NCBI RefSeq assembly: GCF_000699445.3
Contig: NC_067196.1
Span: 86,294,364-86,358,363 of the forward strand
Length of the DNA stretch: 64,000 nucleotides
Direction of reading: 5' to 3'
From: Schistosoma haematobium
Taxonomy: Eukaryota > Platyhelminthes > Trematoda > Strigeidida > Schistosomatidae
Shown here piece after piece: positions 48,480 to 58,990 of this stretch (the first letter of the stretch is position 1; every line of letters begins with the position of its first letter). The position numbers and the translations under genes are program-made. The notes beneath the pieces were generated by a model. That model saw only the letters and a program-made list of their open reading frames with translations, did no database searches and was not told the origin of the DNA.

Positions 48480-48965
48480 ACACCAAAACCCCCATATGCC
48501 TTGGTATGGCGGAGAGTGGGATGGGCCCGCCCCCCCTCTCGAAATGCCCTAACACGGCCACGCGTATACAGCCTCTGCCAGGGAAGTCCTACTCACTGCC
48601 TTGTCGTGGAGGAGGTGTTGTTTTCGAAATTGAGAGGATGAAAAGCGAATGTCTGGCGCTTTAACCGGATTCCAAACCAATGGTGCACATGGGCTCCCGT
48701 ATCCTGCAGGAACAAATGGCGTATGAACCAATCGTTGGTCACCGGCTACCATGGGACTGCATCTCCTCACGACGCTCCACTGCCTTGTGGATCAGACCTT
48801 CAGGTCAAAGGCTCGGGGTGTGGCCCCTAAGAAAACCACCTGCTTCGGTCTGGGCACCCGGGCAGTATCCCAGCCCTCACACAAATCGAATGATTTATGC
48901 AGCGCATATCTATTTGGTGCCTCCTTGTACCAATGTTTATGTGTTTAAATAAATAAATAAATAAT
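48480..48965 (+). mobile_element. GC-rich retrotransposon fragment with (AAAT)n tail
   Basis: About 480 bases, much richer in G+C than everything around it, with blocks GGCGGAGAGTGGGATGGG and CCTTGTCGTGGAGGAGG, ending in a run of AAATA units. Open frames on both strands are fragmentary. The simple-sequence tail fits a 5'-truncated non-LTR insertion. I cannot place it in a clade from sequence alone. Confidence 0.6.
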
Positions 48966-49599
48966 AAAATAACACCAAAAAATAAAGTAAAACAGTCGTT
49001 CATATGATTTCAGTTCATTATGATAGTTATTTTTAAACTGTGTAAATCTCCTTGAAATGCCTTCAAACATTGTAGCATGAATAATTATAAACGCGTTTCC
49101 TTGGATTTCACTCTCTGCATATATACTACAAACTTTGTAACTGGATTAGAGTGGTCTACTACTGAATAATCCATTTTACGTCTTCTTAAAGTTGACATTC
49201 CAGTCATCCTGTCAAACAAAAGGATATTGAAAGGTGTGTCCTGTGGTTAACAAGAATTGAAAAACCAACAGTATATCTTAGTATGATAGACTAGCCCCAT
49301 TAGACCACATAACCTACACTAGTCCCAGTTCAATAAACTAAGTTCTCCTATGAAAATCGAATAAACTATTCAATCTCAAAATATAACAGCTCTTTTTGCT
49401 AACAATGACCACATGACAACGGATACACAAATGATTTGCAAAATCAAGCTGAACTCTAATAAATGCATTTGAAGACAAAGATGAGATATATATCATTTCA
49501 TGACACTGTCCTTTCAATACTTTCTTAGCTGATTTACATACCTATTATGCTTTTGATTACTAATCAATACTATTGTAAGTTTCACAGTTGAATTTTCAC

Positions 49600-49700
49600 G
49601 CGTCGATCATTATTGAAAACATGGTAACACGCGACATCCGTTTCGTCCTTATATGGGACTCCTTAGCAATGCTCATCTATGATATGAAATAGGTAACTGT
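49600..49700 (-). repeat. family B ribozyme fragment, degenerate
   Basis: Minus strand reads GCTAAGGAGTCCCATATAAG, then GACGAAACGG: stem II, GAAAC and loop remain, but CTGAGGA is CTAAGGA and the GTC side is altered. The head is lost. Inactive. Confidence 0.65.
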
Positions 49701-49729
49701 CTTAAACATCAGCAACAACCTATTGTAGG

Positions 49730-50030
49730 AGAGAACAAACCAGATCTCAGTGGAGGAAGAAATCAGGAATAAGCACTGGAAGTGGATAGGACACATATTG
49801 AGGAAAGCACCCAACTGTTTCATAAGTCAAGTCCTCACATGGAATCCTCAAGGCCAAGCTAGGAGGAGAAGAGGACCAGAGAACAAATTATGCCGAGTGA
49901 TGGAGACAGACATGAGAAGAATGAACAAAAATTGGACAGAACTAGAAAGAAAGGCCAGAGTGAGTTGTAGAATGCTGATCGTCAGCCTATGCTCCATTCG
50001 GAGTAACTGTCTTAAACAATGACATGAACT
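49730..50030 (+). mobile_element. RTE 3' tail
   Basis: Open frame over 49750-50022 encoding EEEIRNKHWKWIGHILRKAP, then GQARRRRGPENK and MRRMNKNWTELERKA, the canonical RTE C-terminus, with GLCS mutated to SLCS. It lies on the plus strand within the tetraspanin intron, about 65 bases from the 50095 exon boundary. Confidence 0.85.
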
Positions 50031-50094
50031 ATTATAATTATTTAGTCAACAACAAATCATGTAATAATCTTTTTATGTTCCCATAGCAACTAAC

Positions 50095-50478
50095 CTTTAG
50101 TTTCTTTTAAAAAATTTTGTGAATCAAGCCAATTTTGTTCATATTCTTCTTCATCAGCAGCTTTTTGTACATAGAAACAATTGATAAATGTTGCAATAAT
50201 ATTCACAGATATTAAAAGGCAAAAACATCCAATAACTATTGGTAAAAATAAATTTTTTAAACGATTTACACAACCTTCAGGATAAGCTAAATAATATGGA
50301 ATAACATAAAATAGATTATTCATTTCAGGTGATTGTATTGTTAATGAAGTAAGTTTATTTCTGGTTAATTTTGATGCATTATTACAATGTTCATTTGTAT
50401 AAGTTTGTAAATCACAACATGAATATGGTACATGTTGTTTAGGTATTGCTTCATTAGCCACACCATAATCGTCATAAG
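50095..50478 (-). CDS. tetraspanin, large extracellular loop and TM4 exon
   Basis: A 384-nt exon (acceptor CCCAATAG, donor GTTAGT), entered and left in phase 1. It begins YDDYGVANEAIPKQHVP and contains YSCCDLQ, a single Cys in TNEHCNN and GCVNRLKN. With the CCG of the upstream exon this makes the six-cysteine large loop. TM4 follows (LFLPIVIGCFCLLISVNII), then an acidic juxtamembrane stretch ADEEEYEQNW. Tetraspanins organise membrane microdomains; several schistosome members lie in the tegument surface (family knowledge). This one cannot be assigned to a named protein from the partial sequence. Confidence 0.93.
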
Positions 50479-50578
50479 CTATTGGGTTTTTTTTTTAAAA
50501 AAAAAGAAAAATAATTAGGAAAGAGAAAAATCAACACTGATGAAATGATACAAAACATATATATACAACAACAACTTA

Positions 50579-51000
50579 ATATCAGAAGGGATTTTATGAA
50601 TATTGTAGTAATTTCAATGGTTGAGGTCATGAGTCAATCGAAGCTAGACCATCATGGAAAAACTAAAAGCAGTGGACGGTCGTTTCTCCTTATTGTGGGA
50701 CTCCTCAGCAGTGCGCACCCACGAAACTGCCACCCGCGAGATTCAAACCCAGGACCTATCGATCTCGCTCGCAAGTGCTTAACATCTAGACCACTAAGTC
50801 GGTCGATATCCAACGGTATCAATGTCTAACTCCAACTAATCCACAAAATTGAGTGACACATCCACTATTGTCATCAGTGAGTTACTATTTCACAACAGAC
50901 CTGGTTGAACTCCATTGGTTACTGCTTCTCACTAGAACTCCAGGATATACCTCTTGAAGCGAGCCACCAGTGAGCATATTTTGATTCATATCAGAAGGGT
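50579..51000 (-). repeat. family B ribozyme SINE, minus, partial tandem
   Basis: Full minus-oriented unit: downstream flank, hammerhead at 50682-50708, tRNA-like head, pre-head region to 50990. The block ATATCAGAAGGG occurs at both ends (50579 and 50989), a period of about 410 bases, so more than one tandem unit is represented. Very close inverted relative of 61051-61500. In the hammerhead GGACGAAAC has become GGAGAAAC (one C missing). Confidence 0.85.
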
Positions 51001-51009
51001 TATTTTGTA

Positions 51010-52540
51010 CAGTAGCTTCGAGAATTTCGATTTTATCAATATTAAAATAAATATGGAGCATTAAGTGATCGTAAACAATACATTTTAAATCATTAACTAA
51101 ATCCTACTAAATATAACCCATTCTTTAAGCATATATCTTTTACATACATCTGAAGCCATTGGTATCCATTTGAATAGACCTATCTTTTATATTCATAAGA
51201 AATTTTTACGATGAGACCTTTGAGCGACGCTAGACTGACCTTGAGAATGTCCACCTAATATCTAGGACCAAATAAACATTATAAACCCGTGTGAGGATTA
51301 GAATTATGATTTACAGTTGATGGTTAAGATTAGGAATAAGATTTAGAATTTCCATTACAAATTAGCATAAGTTATAATGCCAAAAATCTGTTTCGTCAAA
51401 TGGATGAGTGAATTTCGCCTCCAAATCCGAGATCTATCATTTTGTACCTGATTGGTTCGTCTACAAATTATGGTCTCGCCATTTTTACAATCATTCCCCT
51501 TATTTTTGTCATCATAATAATCAATATCTAAGTGAGTTACTGTTGATTTATTACAGAATCTCTCTCTTTTCACAAATATCTTTGTAACAAAATTATTGTT
51601 CTCTATTTATTGATTAGCTGCAACATACTCTTTATGAATACACTACCGTTATTAATACTGGACTCAGTCAATGTAATCAATCCTCTCATATTATATTGAG
51701 CATTTTATCGATTATATAACTCGATATCACAATTCATTCATTTATCGACTAATTCCTCGGATATTAGTTCTTTTTTATCATCAGATCTTTGAATTACTTT
51801 ACATAATCATGATAGATTTCATTAATTTTAATATCCGTAAATGGGACATCCTTCCCAGTGATTTCCAACTGCTATTTATGTTTTTGATGTCTGCCTCCAA
51901 ATAATGAATAGTAATTTAGAAACAACTGGAATTTGACGGAGAATCCTGATAGGCGACCTATAGTTTGTAGTGTCGGTTATTATGTTAAGCCCATATACCT
52001 TATCTAAATTCGTTATTGATTAACGTGATTTAAGTCGATGATTATATACGACGATAGGCGACATATATATTTCAATAACAACCAATCATTGAGATCTCCT
52101 TGGAGTCAGATTCCGGGGCACTAAAGTGGAGAGCCCTTTTGACAACATCGTTCGATCTAAATGACGACAAAACCAAGGGCCCCACAAGTTCTTCATGATG
52201 GATAATAGGTAGTATGTAAGTAATTAAACAAGTAAATAACTGAAAATTATTTATAGTTTAAGGTTAGAACTTACAGTGTTCAAGTATGTTATCATAGAAA
52301 TTAGTGACGAAATGTTTTGTAAGAAAATTTTCTAATCTGTATAAGTTGAAGCCGAAAGTACAGATGATAAATAGGTTTAACGTGATATTGAATCATATAC
52401 GTGATTCGATAGATTTACAACTGATAAACATCAATAGTTCGATGATACTCCAACGAAGAACAAAAGAAATCACTTCATAATAAATTCTTTATGAGATTAT
52501 ATGGATTAATCAAACTATAAGGGTTACAATAATTTTAATA
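51010..52540. other. intron with little recognisable content
   Basis: AT-rich tetraspanin intron. A decayed RTE tail may lie near 51900-51975 (GGAGAATCCTGATAGGCGAC), but it is too short and diverged for a firm call. Nothing else is recognised. Confidence 0.4.
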
Positions 52541-52830
52541 AGCAAAGATGGATAGTGACTAGCAGTGAAATCGTCCTGTTTGGGACTCGTCAGCTGGATG
52601 TACCTGCATCTCAGAGTTGATGTTCACTCTGGGACTCGAACTCAATACCGTTCGTTTCAAACGCCATCGCGTCATCCACTTAGCTACTAAGTCCTGATAG
52701 CCACTTGCTTGTGCAATGGGGTGAAGTTTAATTCACTTGATATTGTTTTACTCGAATAAGAGACTGATCAATTTCAGTCCTAAAACATCAATGGGAAGAT
52801 TCAAGTAAAACAATATCAAGTGAATAATTT
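52540..52830 (-). repeat. Sm-alpha fold-back copy, ribozyme deleted
   Basis: Minus-oriented head (box B near 52640) with CTGACGAG and stem II. A short deletion has removed GAAAC, stem III and the cleavage site, so CAGGAC runs into GATTTCAC. The flank then turns back on itself: CACTTGATATTG at about 52735 is mirrored by CAATATCAAGTG at 52815-52826. Inactive ribozyme and a fold-back structure, as in other family A copies. Confidence 0.75.
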
Positions 52831-53125
52831 TAATGTCCGAAAATTCATAAATAATGAATATTATTATGGTAACTTCAGTAGATCATAATGCTAATTTTAA
52901 TCACTTTCACACAAAGTTTTACATTTGAAGATCTCTCAATACTGACTAAATCAAGTTATTGTAACCGATTTATTAATTACAGTTCTATGTATTTGACTTT
53001 CACGTTTACTATGAGTTTCTAAGCTATTGATACTATTCGGTTACCTAGAATGAATGCCTAGAATTTCAGTTTACAAAAACCACTTATCTATAGTATGTTA
53101 AATTAATTCACAAGATAAAACTTAC

Positions 53126-53306
53126 ATCCTCTACCACAACAATGAAGAGCTTCTTGTATATTTGCCATAACTGTTTTATCTTCTAAGCCAGGTTGAAACA
53201 TTTGAACAGCAAATGTTACACCAACTTCTAAATGTCTTAACCATTGTGATAGTATAGTATAAAGAATACCACTTTCTAACACTGCTAAAAATACCAGGGC
53301 AAATAT
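53126..53306 (-). CDS. tetraspanin, TM3 and start of large loop exon
   Basis: A 181-nt exon (acceptor TTTTTAG, donor GTAAGT), phase 0 in and phase 1 out. It encodes TM3 (IFALVFLAVLESGILYTIL), then LSQWLRHLEVGVTFAVQMFQ and ALHCCGRG. HCCG is the tetraspanin signature CCG motif at the start of the disulfide-bonded loop. It joins in frame to 50478. Exons for TM1, the small loop and TM2 should lie further upstream; I did not find them up to 64000, so they are either missed or outside the window. Confidence 0.93.
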
Positions 53307-53429
53307 CTAAAAAGATAGAAAATTAATAATTAAATAATGATTAGTTTAAAGACTGATAAAAGTATTTACAGAAATGAATCAAACATCATCAAGTGCATAT
53401 ATCAGATCGTTTGCCGTTCTCATCAATGA

Positions 53430-53790
53430 ATTCAAGAGTTATATAATGGTCCACCTGGGTGCTTGGTATCTGTGTGGTTGTGCCACAAGATTGAGCTGTA
53501 CTAATCAGATTATAGCGTTAAAGCCTATATGGTGTCTGGTTCTCCTGTTAAACGGGGTTGAGCTGTACTGTTTGGGTTGTCACGTGAAAGTCCGGGTGGT
53601 GTCTGGTTCTCCTGAAAACCAATGTAAAATTACCCTGGTCCACAAGGGTATGTTATATAGTTATATAATAGTAGGTTGTCAATTTTTTAAAAGTTGTTAT
53701 GGAGGTACCAGGACGAAGTTTGATTGAGAATCTTTATGGATGGCCTTCGCTTCTCCATCACCAGTGACAGGAGTAAGTAAGTAAATAAAT
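53430..53790 (+). mobile_element. RTE-type 3' fragment with internal 67-bp duplication
   Basis: Ends in the RTE terminus (CAGTGACAGGAGTAAGTAAG). Upstream, TTGAGCTGTACT and TGGTGTCTGGTTCTCCTG each occur twice at a period of 67 bases (53491 and 53558), a tandem duplication. An open frame of 117 residues spans it but has no recognisable domain. It lies just upstream of the TM3 exon, on the opposite strand. Confidence 0.6.
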
Positions 53791-54139
53791 AAGTGTATGA
53801 TCAAAAATAACTTCTAATATAAAAACTCGAAATACATTTGACACTGTTAAGAGTCCATATCAAAATTCATATTGAAACAAACACCATTTATATTGATCAC
53901 TATATACAACTATCCATTATTATTTTAATGAATTAAAGTTGAAGCCATTAATCGATCAACCAGACAGGTCAAATAACTTGATTTAATCATTTTATTTAAT
54001 ATTAATGTTGCTAATATATGCATAATGTATAAAAAAATTAGTCAATTCTTAGTTCTACTGTCAAACTGACCATACCTAGATTAAATATCTACGCTACAAA
54101 TACGAATGATCTACTTTACAATTGATTAACCACTGGTTG

Positions 54140-54600
54140 GTGATCAATATCATGTGTATCAAGTTCTTTTTAGTGCAGATCGATTGCTATCGACCAAGTT
54201 GAAATGTGACCATTAGTCTAGGTGACTCGACATTACGTGCATTATGTTGAGATGAGATGGTGGTTGGAGGTAGTCAACAGGAAACCCTGGATCCGAGTTT
54301 CATGCTATTCGGCAATCGTCAGCAAGATGTACTTGTAATCGTGAAGTAACTGATGCTTCCTGACGGATTCGATCCCGTGTCACCCAGCTTCACAACCAGA
54401 GACGTAACCAGTGGGCTATCCGGGCCGTGATTGACCTCCTGTAAGACTGAGATTTACTTCCAACTGACTGATCACTCGTTGGTGATCAATGCCATGTGTA
54501 TCAGGTCCTTCTTAGTTCAGATTGAATCCTAACGACCAAACAGTACGATGCCTAAGTTCAGAGTTTCATGTCCACTACCTTCAATCACCATCTTAAGAAT
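54140..54600 (-). repeat. family C ribozyme SINE, minus
   Basis: Minus-oriented copy with tRNA-like head (box B as CGGGATCGAATCC near 54370; A box region AGCCCACTGGTTAC) and hammerhead at 54285-54335. Flanks on both sides share a block (GATCAATATCATGTGTATCA at 54147 and GATCAATGCCATGTGTATCA at 54487), so a portion of the unit is repeated at about 340 bases, again hinting at a tandem origin. Confidence 0.8.
54285..54335 (-). ncRNA. hammerhead ribozyme, family C, partly decayed
   Basis: Minus strand CTGACGA (54316-54322), stem II TTGC/GCAT with a mismatch next to the core, GAAAC (54297-54301), then CGGATCCAGG, where the usual GTC has become ATC. ATC is still a permissible NUH cleavage triplet (established hammerhead rules). 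Activity uncertain. Confidence 0.6.
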
Positions 54601-55599
54601 GATCTACGAAGGTTAACATTCTGGAATATAATGAAGCTTAATCCATTAACTTCATTAATATTCAAAATAATATTGAAATTTTTGCGTTAGCTCAACTAAC
54701 TTGTTTGGGAAATTAATTGATTCACGTTTACGGTTATCGTGATAATCTAGTCTTCTTTAAAAAATGGAAATTTTTCTGTACTGTAGAGTAAGTTTATTTC
54801 ATGATGATTATATAATAGAACACATGATATTCATCGTTTTAAAATAGTTGGATTGATAAACACAATGGGAAAAATAATTTCATTCGATCTAGAATATTAT
54901 CTTATTGAATGACTAAATTTTGTGGATTTTCTGCTGATTCAACAATGTTCAAAAGTTAAAAATGCATAATATGAACTGAAATGAGCTACATCTACAACTT
55001 TGAAACAACCTATGTAACATAAAGATGTTATCACAGGGTCGTGACTGACCTCATATAGGGATGAGATATTTATAATGACTGATCACTGATTGATAACTTA
55101 TGTCATTTTTCTGTGATCCTCTGGGTAAAACAGAATTTATCGAACAAGTAAGGTTTGGGTACCTGTCTGGTACCTCTGATATGGTAAGCCATTCAGAATT
55201 AGCCAAATGAGAAAGTCAGTCGATGTCAATCAGAAATTACATCAAGGACAGGTGGATTTATTAGCTAAGAAATGGATTGATTTCCTAAGTCGTAGAGTTG
55301 TGTATATATAAATGAAGATTTGTGCATTTTATTCAGTAGCCCAATATACTTTCTCGTCAACTCTTGTGTTCTCGCCTACGTAGCCAGTTGAGGGGTTAGC
55401 GCGTAGCACATCTTGTATCAGTACCAGGTTTCGGACACCACCCATCATAACAGTTTCTAGTGACGTTATTTTTATCAAACCCAGGCAAAAATAAAAAATT
55501 CCAAGTATCTGTTTTAGCAGATCAGCTTAAATCAATCTTGCAGCTGCAGTAAAGAGAATTTCAAGCATCACAATTGAAAATGTTCGAAATGATTACACA

Positions 55600-55920
55600 A
55601 AAGTTGGCTCGGATAGCTCAGTGGTAACGTCTCTGACTGTGAAGCTGGGTGACACGAGATCGAATCCGCCAGGGAGCACCAGTTCCCTCAAGATTACAGG
55701 TACACCTTGCTGACGAGTGCCAAGTAGCACGAAACCCGGGTCCAGGGTTTCCTGTTGACTACCTCCAACCACCATCTAATCTCAATACATAGTGCCCGCA
55801 GTGTCGAGTCACCTAGACTGGTGGCCACATTGCAACATGATCGATAGCATTCGATCTGCACTAATAGGGACTAGACAAGCATGAGATTGATCACCACCCA
55901 GTGATCAATCAATTGTGATA
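55600..55920 (+). repeat. family C ribozyme SINE inserted in gag
   Basis: tRNA-like head GGCTCGGATAGCTCAGTGGT (a strong box A) and GAGATCGAATCC (box B) at 55605-55670, followed by an intact hammerhead at 55695-55755 and the family C flank with AGTGTCGAGTCACCTAGAC. It splits a Gypsy gag reading frame, so it inserted after the Gypsy element. Head-to-ribozyme spacing is about 45 bases. Confidence 0.85.
55695..55755 (+). ncRNA. hammerhead ribozyme, family C, intact
   Basis: CTGACGA at 55710-55716, a four-pair stem II GTGC/GCAC with loop CAAGTA, GAAAC at 55731-55735, minimal stem III CCCGGG, cleavage triplet GTC at 55740-55742. Stem I pairs ACCTTG with CAGGGT, with one G-U. All core positions are canonical, so self-cleavage after 55742 is predicted. 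Confidence 0.85.
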
Positions 55921-56599
55921 TGAAGACATTTTTCCATTTGAGTTTTCTCATTATGATGACTCTTCAAAAGTGAGAATTCTACTTCGTAAGCTTGGCGCAG
56001 CCGAACATGAAAATTATTCGAATCTTATCTTACCAGAATTCCAACGTATTTTCTTTTGATTCTACTGTACAAAAATCAACAGAAATGTTTACTAATTAGA
56101 CTTGTCTTAGAACTGTTAATAGACCTGAAGATGATTTTGTTTCATATTCAATATTTATTAATAGATAATGAGACAGTTTTTAAGTCGCGTTCACTTTCTG
56201 ACAAACAATTTAAGTGTTTTATCTTTGTTTGCAGGTTGCAATTATCGTCAGACTCAGGCTTTCGTAATAGAATCTTGAGTAGAATCGAGTCTTATGTTGA
56301 TAGATATTGTGAATGTATATTGTATCATTAATAATGTTAAGAATGTGATCAAAATAATCGGATGTACAAATCCTAACCATACATCTGCCGTTAGTCCTAA
56401 TTCATTTGAATTGATGAAAATTTCTGATTCGGACCGTATTATTAGTGTCACAAAGCATGGTTTACGAGGATTTTATCACACAAATCGAATTTCCAATGTC
56501 CATAACTCTGATCTGCGTTGCTCCTCAAGGTCTCTCACTAGTTGCTGGAACTATGGGGGCATGAAATTTCTCCCGTTTTCGTACACTCAATAAAAAAAA

Positions 56600-56884
56600 T
56601 CCCCAAAATTTAGAGTAACTAGCCACATAAATGAATTTTGCATACGAAACAGATCTTTATTCTATTATCAAATCTTAAAAAGAACCAATTATGTACATAT
56701 TCTGTTAAAATCTAACCCACCATGCTTATATGAGTATGTATCCATAAATGTTAATTATCGTATTATCACTCGGCGGTTGGACACTGATACGATGTTACCA
56801 TGATTTCTCGTAAAATTTTGCACAAAATTGATAAAATGTAAGTAATTTTTTTGGACGCTAAATTGATAATGTCGTATTGTAATT
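56600..56884. other. no recognisable feature
   Basis: AT-rich spacer between the Gypsy remnant and the Perere-like fragment. I recognise no motif. Confidence 0.5.
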
Positions 56885-57845
56885 ACTTTTTATGCTATGC
56901 CCACAACTGCCAGTCTACGAGAACTGGCAGTCCGGACACCAGATACACGGAGGTTGTATCTCGTTGGCTCTCCGTTTTGCCGAGGTGAGGCCAAGGGAAT
57001 GACCGCACTGAGATCCTGTATGCGTGTTTCAGAGACACAGCATACATCAATGGTACGAGATTCTAGGGTTCTAGCCAAGGAAGCCTGCTGACCGATTTGG
57101 CATAGGGTGCGTACGTTGAAGGCTCCAATGTGTAGTTTGGAGCGAGGTTTCAGTAGACCTGGGACAGTGTTTTGAGCACTAGAATCGTTGGCTATAATGA
57201 CACTTGAGGGGGAAGCCGAAAGAGGACGTTTAGCGTTGAAAGTTGATGTAGGAGGAATAACAGGAATTGAAGAGGGAGGTTGATCATGAATACAGTGATC
57301 TTGAGTGCTGTTAGAGGTATAAGGAAGTTATCAATTCCTCGTTGCCCACACCGTGAAAAGGTTCCTCTAGAGGTACCTGAAAAGGAAATTGGGTCAAGGG
57401 TGGTCTTAGTGACCTGAGAGCGTGATCGCACTGCCAAAGAGACAACAGCTTGAGGTCGGTCACACACGACCTTTTTATGAGTAATGTTCATGTTAGCTCC
57501 CTACTTGTTGAGACCTTACCACCAGAGACGGATATCCGTAGGATATGGGAAGGTGTGCGTTTTTAGGGTCAACGTTTTCTAACCCCATCCCTCCTTGTGG
57601 GAAGGCAGCATCGCTGTCATCCTGGTTGTCTGAAGGAAACACCCTACTACTCTCACACATCTGTACAGTCGGCAGTACGACTTTGCCTTCGGACCTTAAG
57701 TTTGTTGCTTTTAATGTTACCGCTCTTCAACCGACGGTTACATTATTATATGAATCCGGTGTTCATCTTGTTGTGTTATTGAGGTATGGCCACTTGGACC
57801 GATGCATATATGTGCCTGGTCCTACGTTGTAGCTGACTTACTGAA
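56885..57845 (-). mobile_element. Perere-like non-LTR element, 5' part inverted against its 3' end
   Basis: Minus strand from about 57737 downward carries the element's 5' end: start at TGTAACCGTCGGTTGAAG, then a frame at 57192-57491 (MNITHKKVVCDRPQAVVS, PISFSGTSRGTFSRCGQRG), then the endonuclease domain start SLARTLESRTIDVCCVSETR at 56890-57078. Immediately beyond the 5' end, 57745-57845 on the plus strand is the 3'UTR end (GTGCCTGGTCCTACGTTG). A 5' segment inverted against a 3' segment is the signature of twin-primed reverse transcription. Confidence 0.82.
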
Positions 57846-57849
57846 TTAC

Positions 57850-58425
57850 TTTTTACATTCCAAGCAATTCACTTTATAGACAAATGGAATAGGATAGAGG
57901 GACGAAGAGAAACCACAACATGATCATATTCAATAACCATGTACAAATTACGATCAAGAGAAACAAAATAATTAATTTTATAGTGATTACCCCAAAACAG
58001 TGGTAAAGTAAACAAAATAATGATGATAATAATAACAATATTTGAAAGTGGCATAGGGAAACGTAATTGTTTGAATGTTTAAATCTATAAAGGGATTACA
58101 GATTTACTTTACGTTAAAAAAAAGATTCAGACTAGTTATAATAACAATAAACAGGAAATAAAAAGTTAACCGAATAGAATAGTAAAAGTGTTACTGTGGT
58201 TAAATAAATTAAATTTATCTTCACTGAATTAGCTAGCTACTCAGTAGACTCGGTAGCTCAGTATGTTACTTATTAAGAGCTTGAACCTAAGGAAATAGGG
58301 ATTGAGTTACAGTGTTAACACACCCAGATGAAGAGTCGCAAGCATGAGAAAACGCATATCCTCGATTACACCATTAACCATCACCCGAATTTCCTAAAAA
58401 CTTATAAATATATGGTAATACCTGT
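57850..58425. other. no supported feature
   Basis: A hydrophobic minus-strand frame (57869-58054) was examined as a tetraspanin TM exon and not accepted. A decayed tRNA-like stretch lies near 58250-58310. Otherwise nothing. Confidence 0.4.
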
Positions 58426-58427
58426 TA

Positions 58428-58990
58428 TATCCTAGCGAAGATTACATTACGAGTAACTTATGAGACCTATTAATCGACTAATATTATCTATACTATTCAG
58501 TAATTAGATTATGTATATCTATATTCCCCTTATTATAAGCTTCATTTTGACCTATAATTTATTATTATACGATTTACTGTTCTTAAATTATACTCAGTAT
58601 ATTAATAACCGTCTCCCACGTTCACAGCCACTTTTTAGCTTTATTGTGTATGAATGTTATTTCCTATTTTATGGTGCGTTGCGGTCTGTTTGGTCGATAT
58701 ATAAACCCAGTATGTCTGAAATAAATGGATTCGATTCGATTCGATTCGATTCGATTCGGTTCGGTTCGGTTCGCTTCGCTGGTATTGGAAGCTGGTATTT
58801 AGTGTTCTGAAATCGACTGGACGGGCTAGGCGAATATAGGACCAATAAGGACGCTAGACTGCCAATACCGGTCGAACGTTATTGGTTTGGCACAGTGCTG
58901 AGATTGTATAAGTCGTATTTTGATTGGTGTATAAATCACGTGATAACAAGCCGAACATAAACTCACAACAATATCAATCCAATGCACTAA
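58428..58990 (+). mobile_element. LTR-like sequence, copy 1
   Basis: Starts TGTTATATCCTAGCGAAG and shares CTTATTATAAGCTT, ATTTTGACCTAT and the region around GACGCTAGACTGCC with 59472-59720. It includes TATA-like GATATATAAACC (58697) and a polyadenylation-type AATAAA (58721) about 24 bases downstream, the arrangement expected of an LTR. A pentamer run follows the AATAAA. The 3' limit is uncertain. Confidence 0.55.
58729..58782. repeat. (GATTC)n to (GGTTC)n pentamer array
   Basis: About ten consecutive five-base units that change stepwise from GATTC to GGTTC to GCTTC. Located inside the LTR-like sequence just after its AATAAA. Confidence 0.95.

Larger units (their letters stand above)
55130..56600 (+). 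mobile_element. Gypsy/Saci-like LTR element, LTR and gag remnant
   Basis: An LTR-like stretch ends near 55450, with TATA-like GTATATATAAAT at 55302 and a GGTTTCGGACACC end. A gag frame starts with QASQLKMFEMITQK near 55570, is interrupted by a family C SINE (55600-55920), and resumes with FEFSHYDDSSKVRILLRKLG, ILPEFQRIFSFD, then a frameshift to LSDKQFKCFIFVC and RNRILSRIES. This is the capsid pattern of schistosome Gypsy elements. Later frames end by 56590. Defective. Confidence 0.75.

Noticed and set aside
57545..57832. Plus-strand open frame (MGRCAFLGSTFSNPIPPCGK...) also present inverted at 61601-61870
   Set aside because: It is antisense to the 5'UTR of a Perere-like element in both places. 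Identity reflects the repeat, and there is no evidence of selection as a protein.
57869..58054. Hydrophobic minus-strand frame, considered as the tetraspanin TM1 or TM2 exon
   Set aside because: Two other frames over the same AT-rich stretch are equally hydrophobic, the family's conserved Asn/Cys/Gly pattern is absent, and there is no acceptor in the right place.
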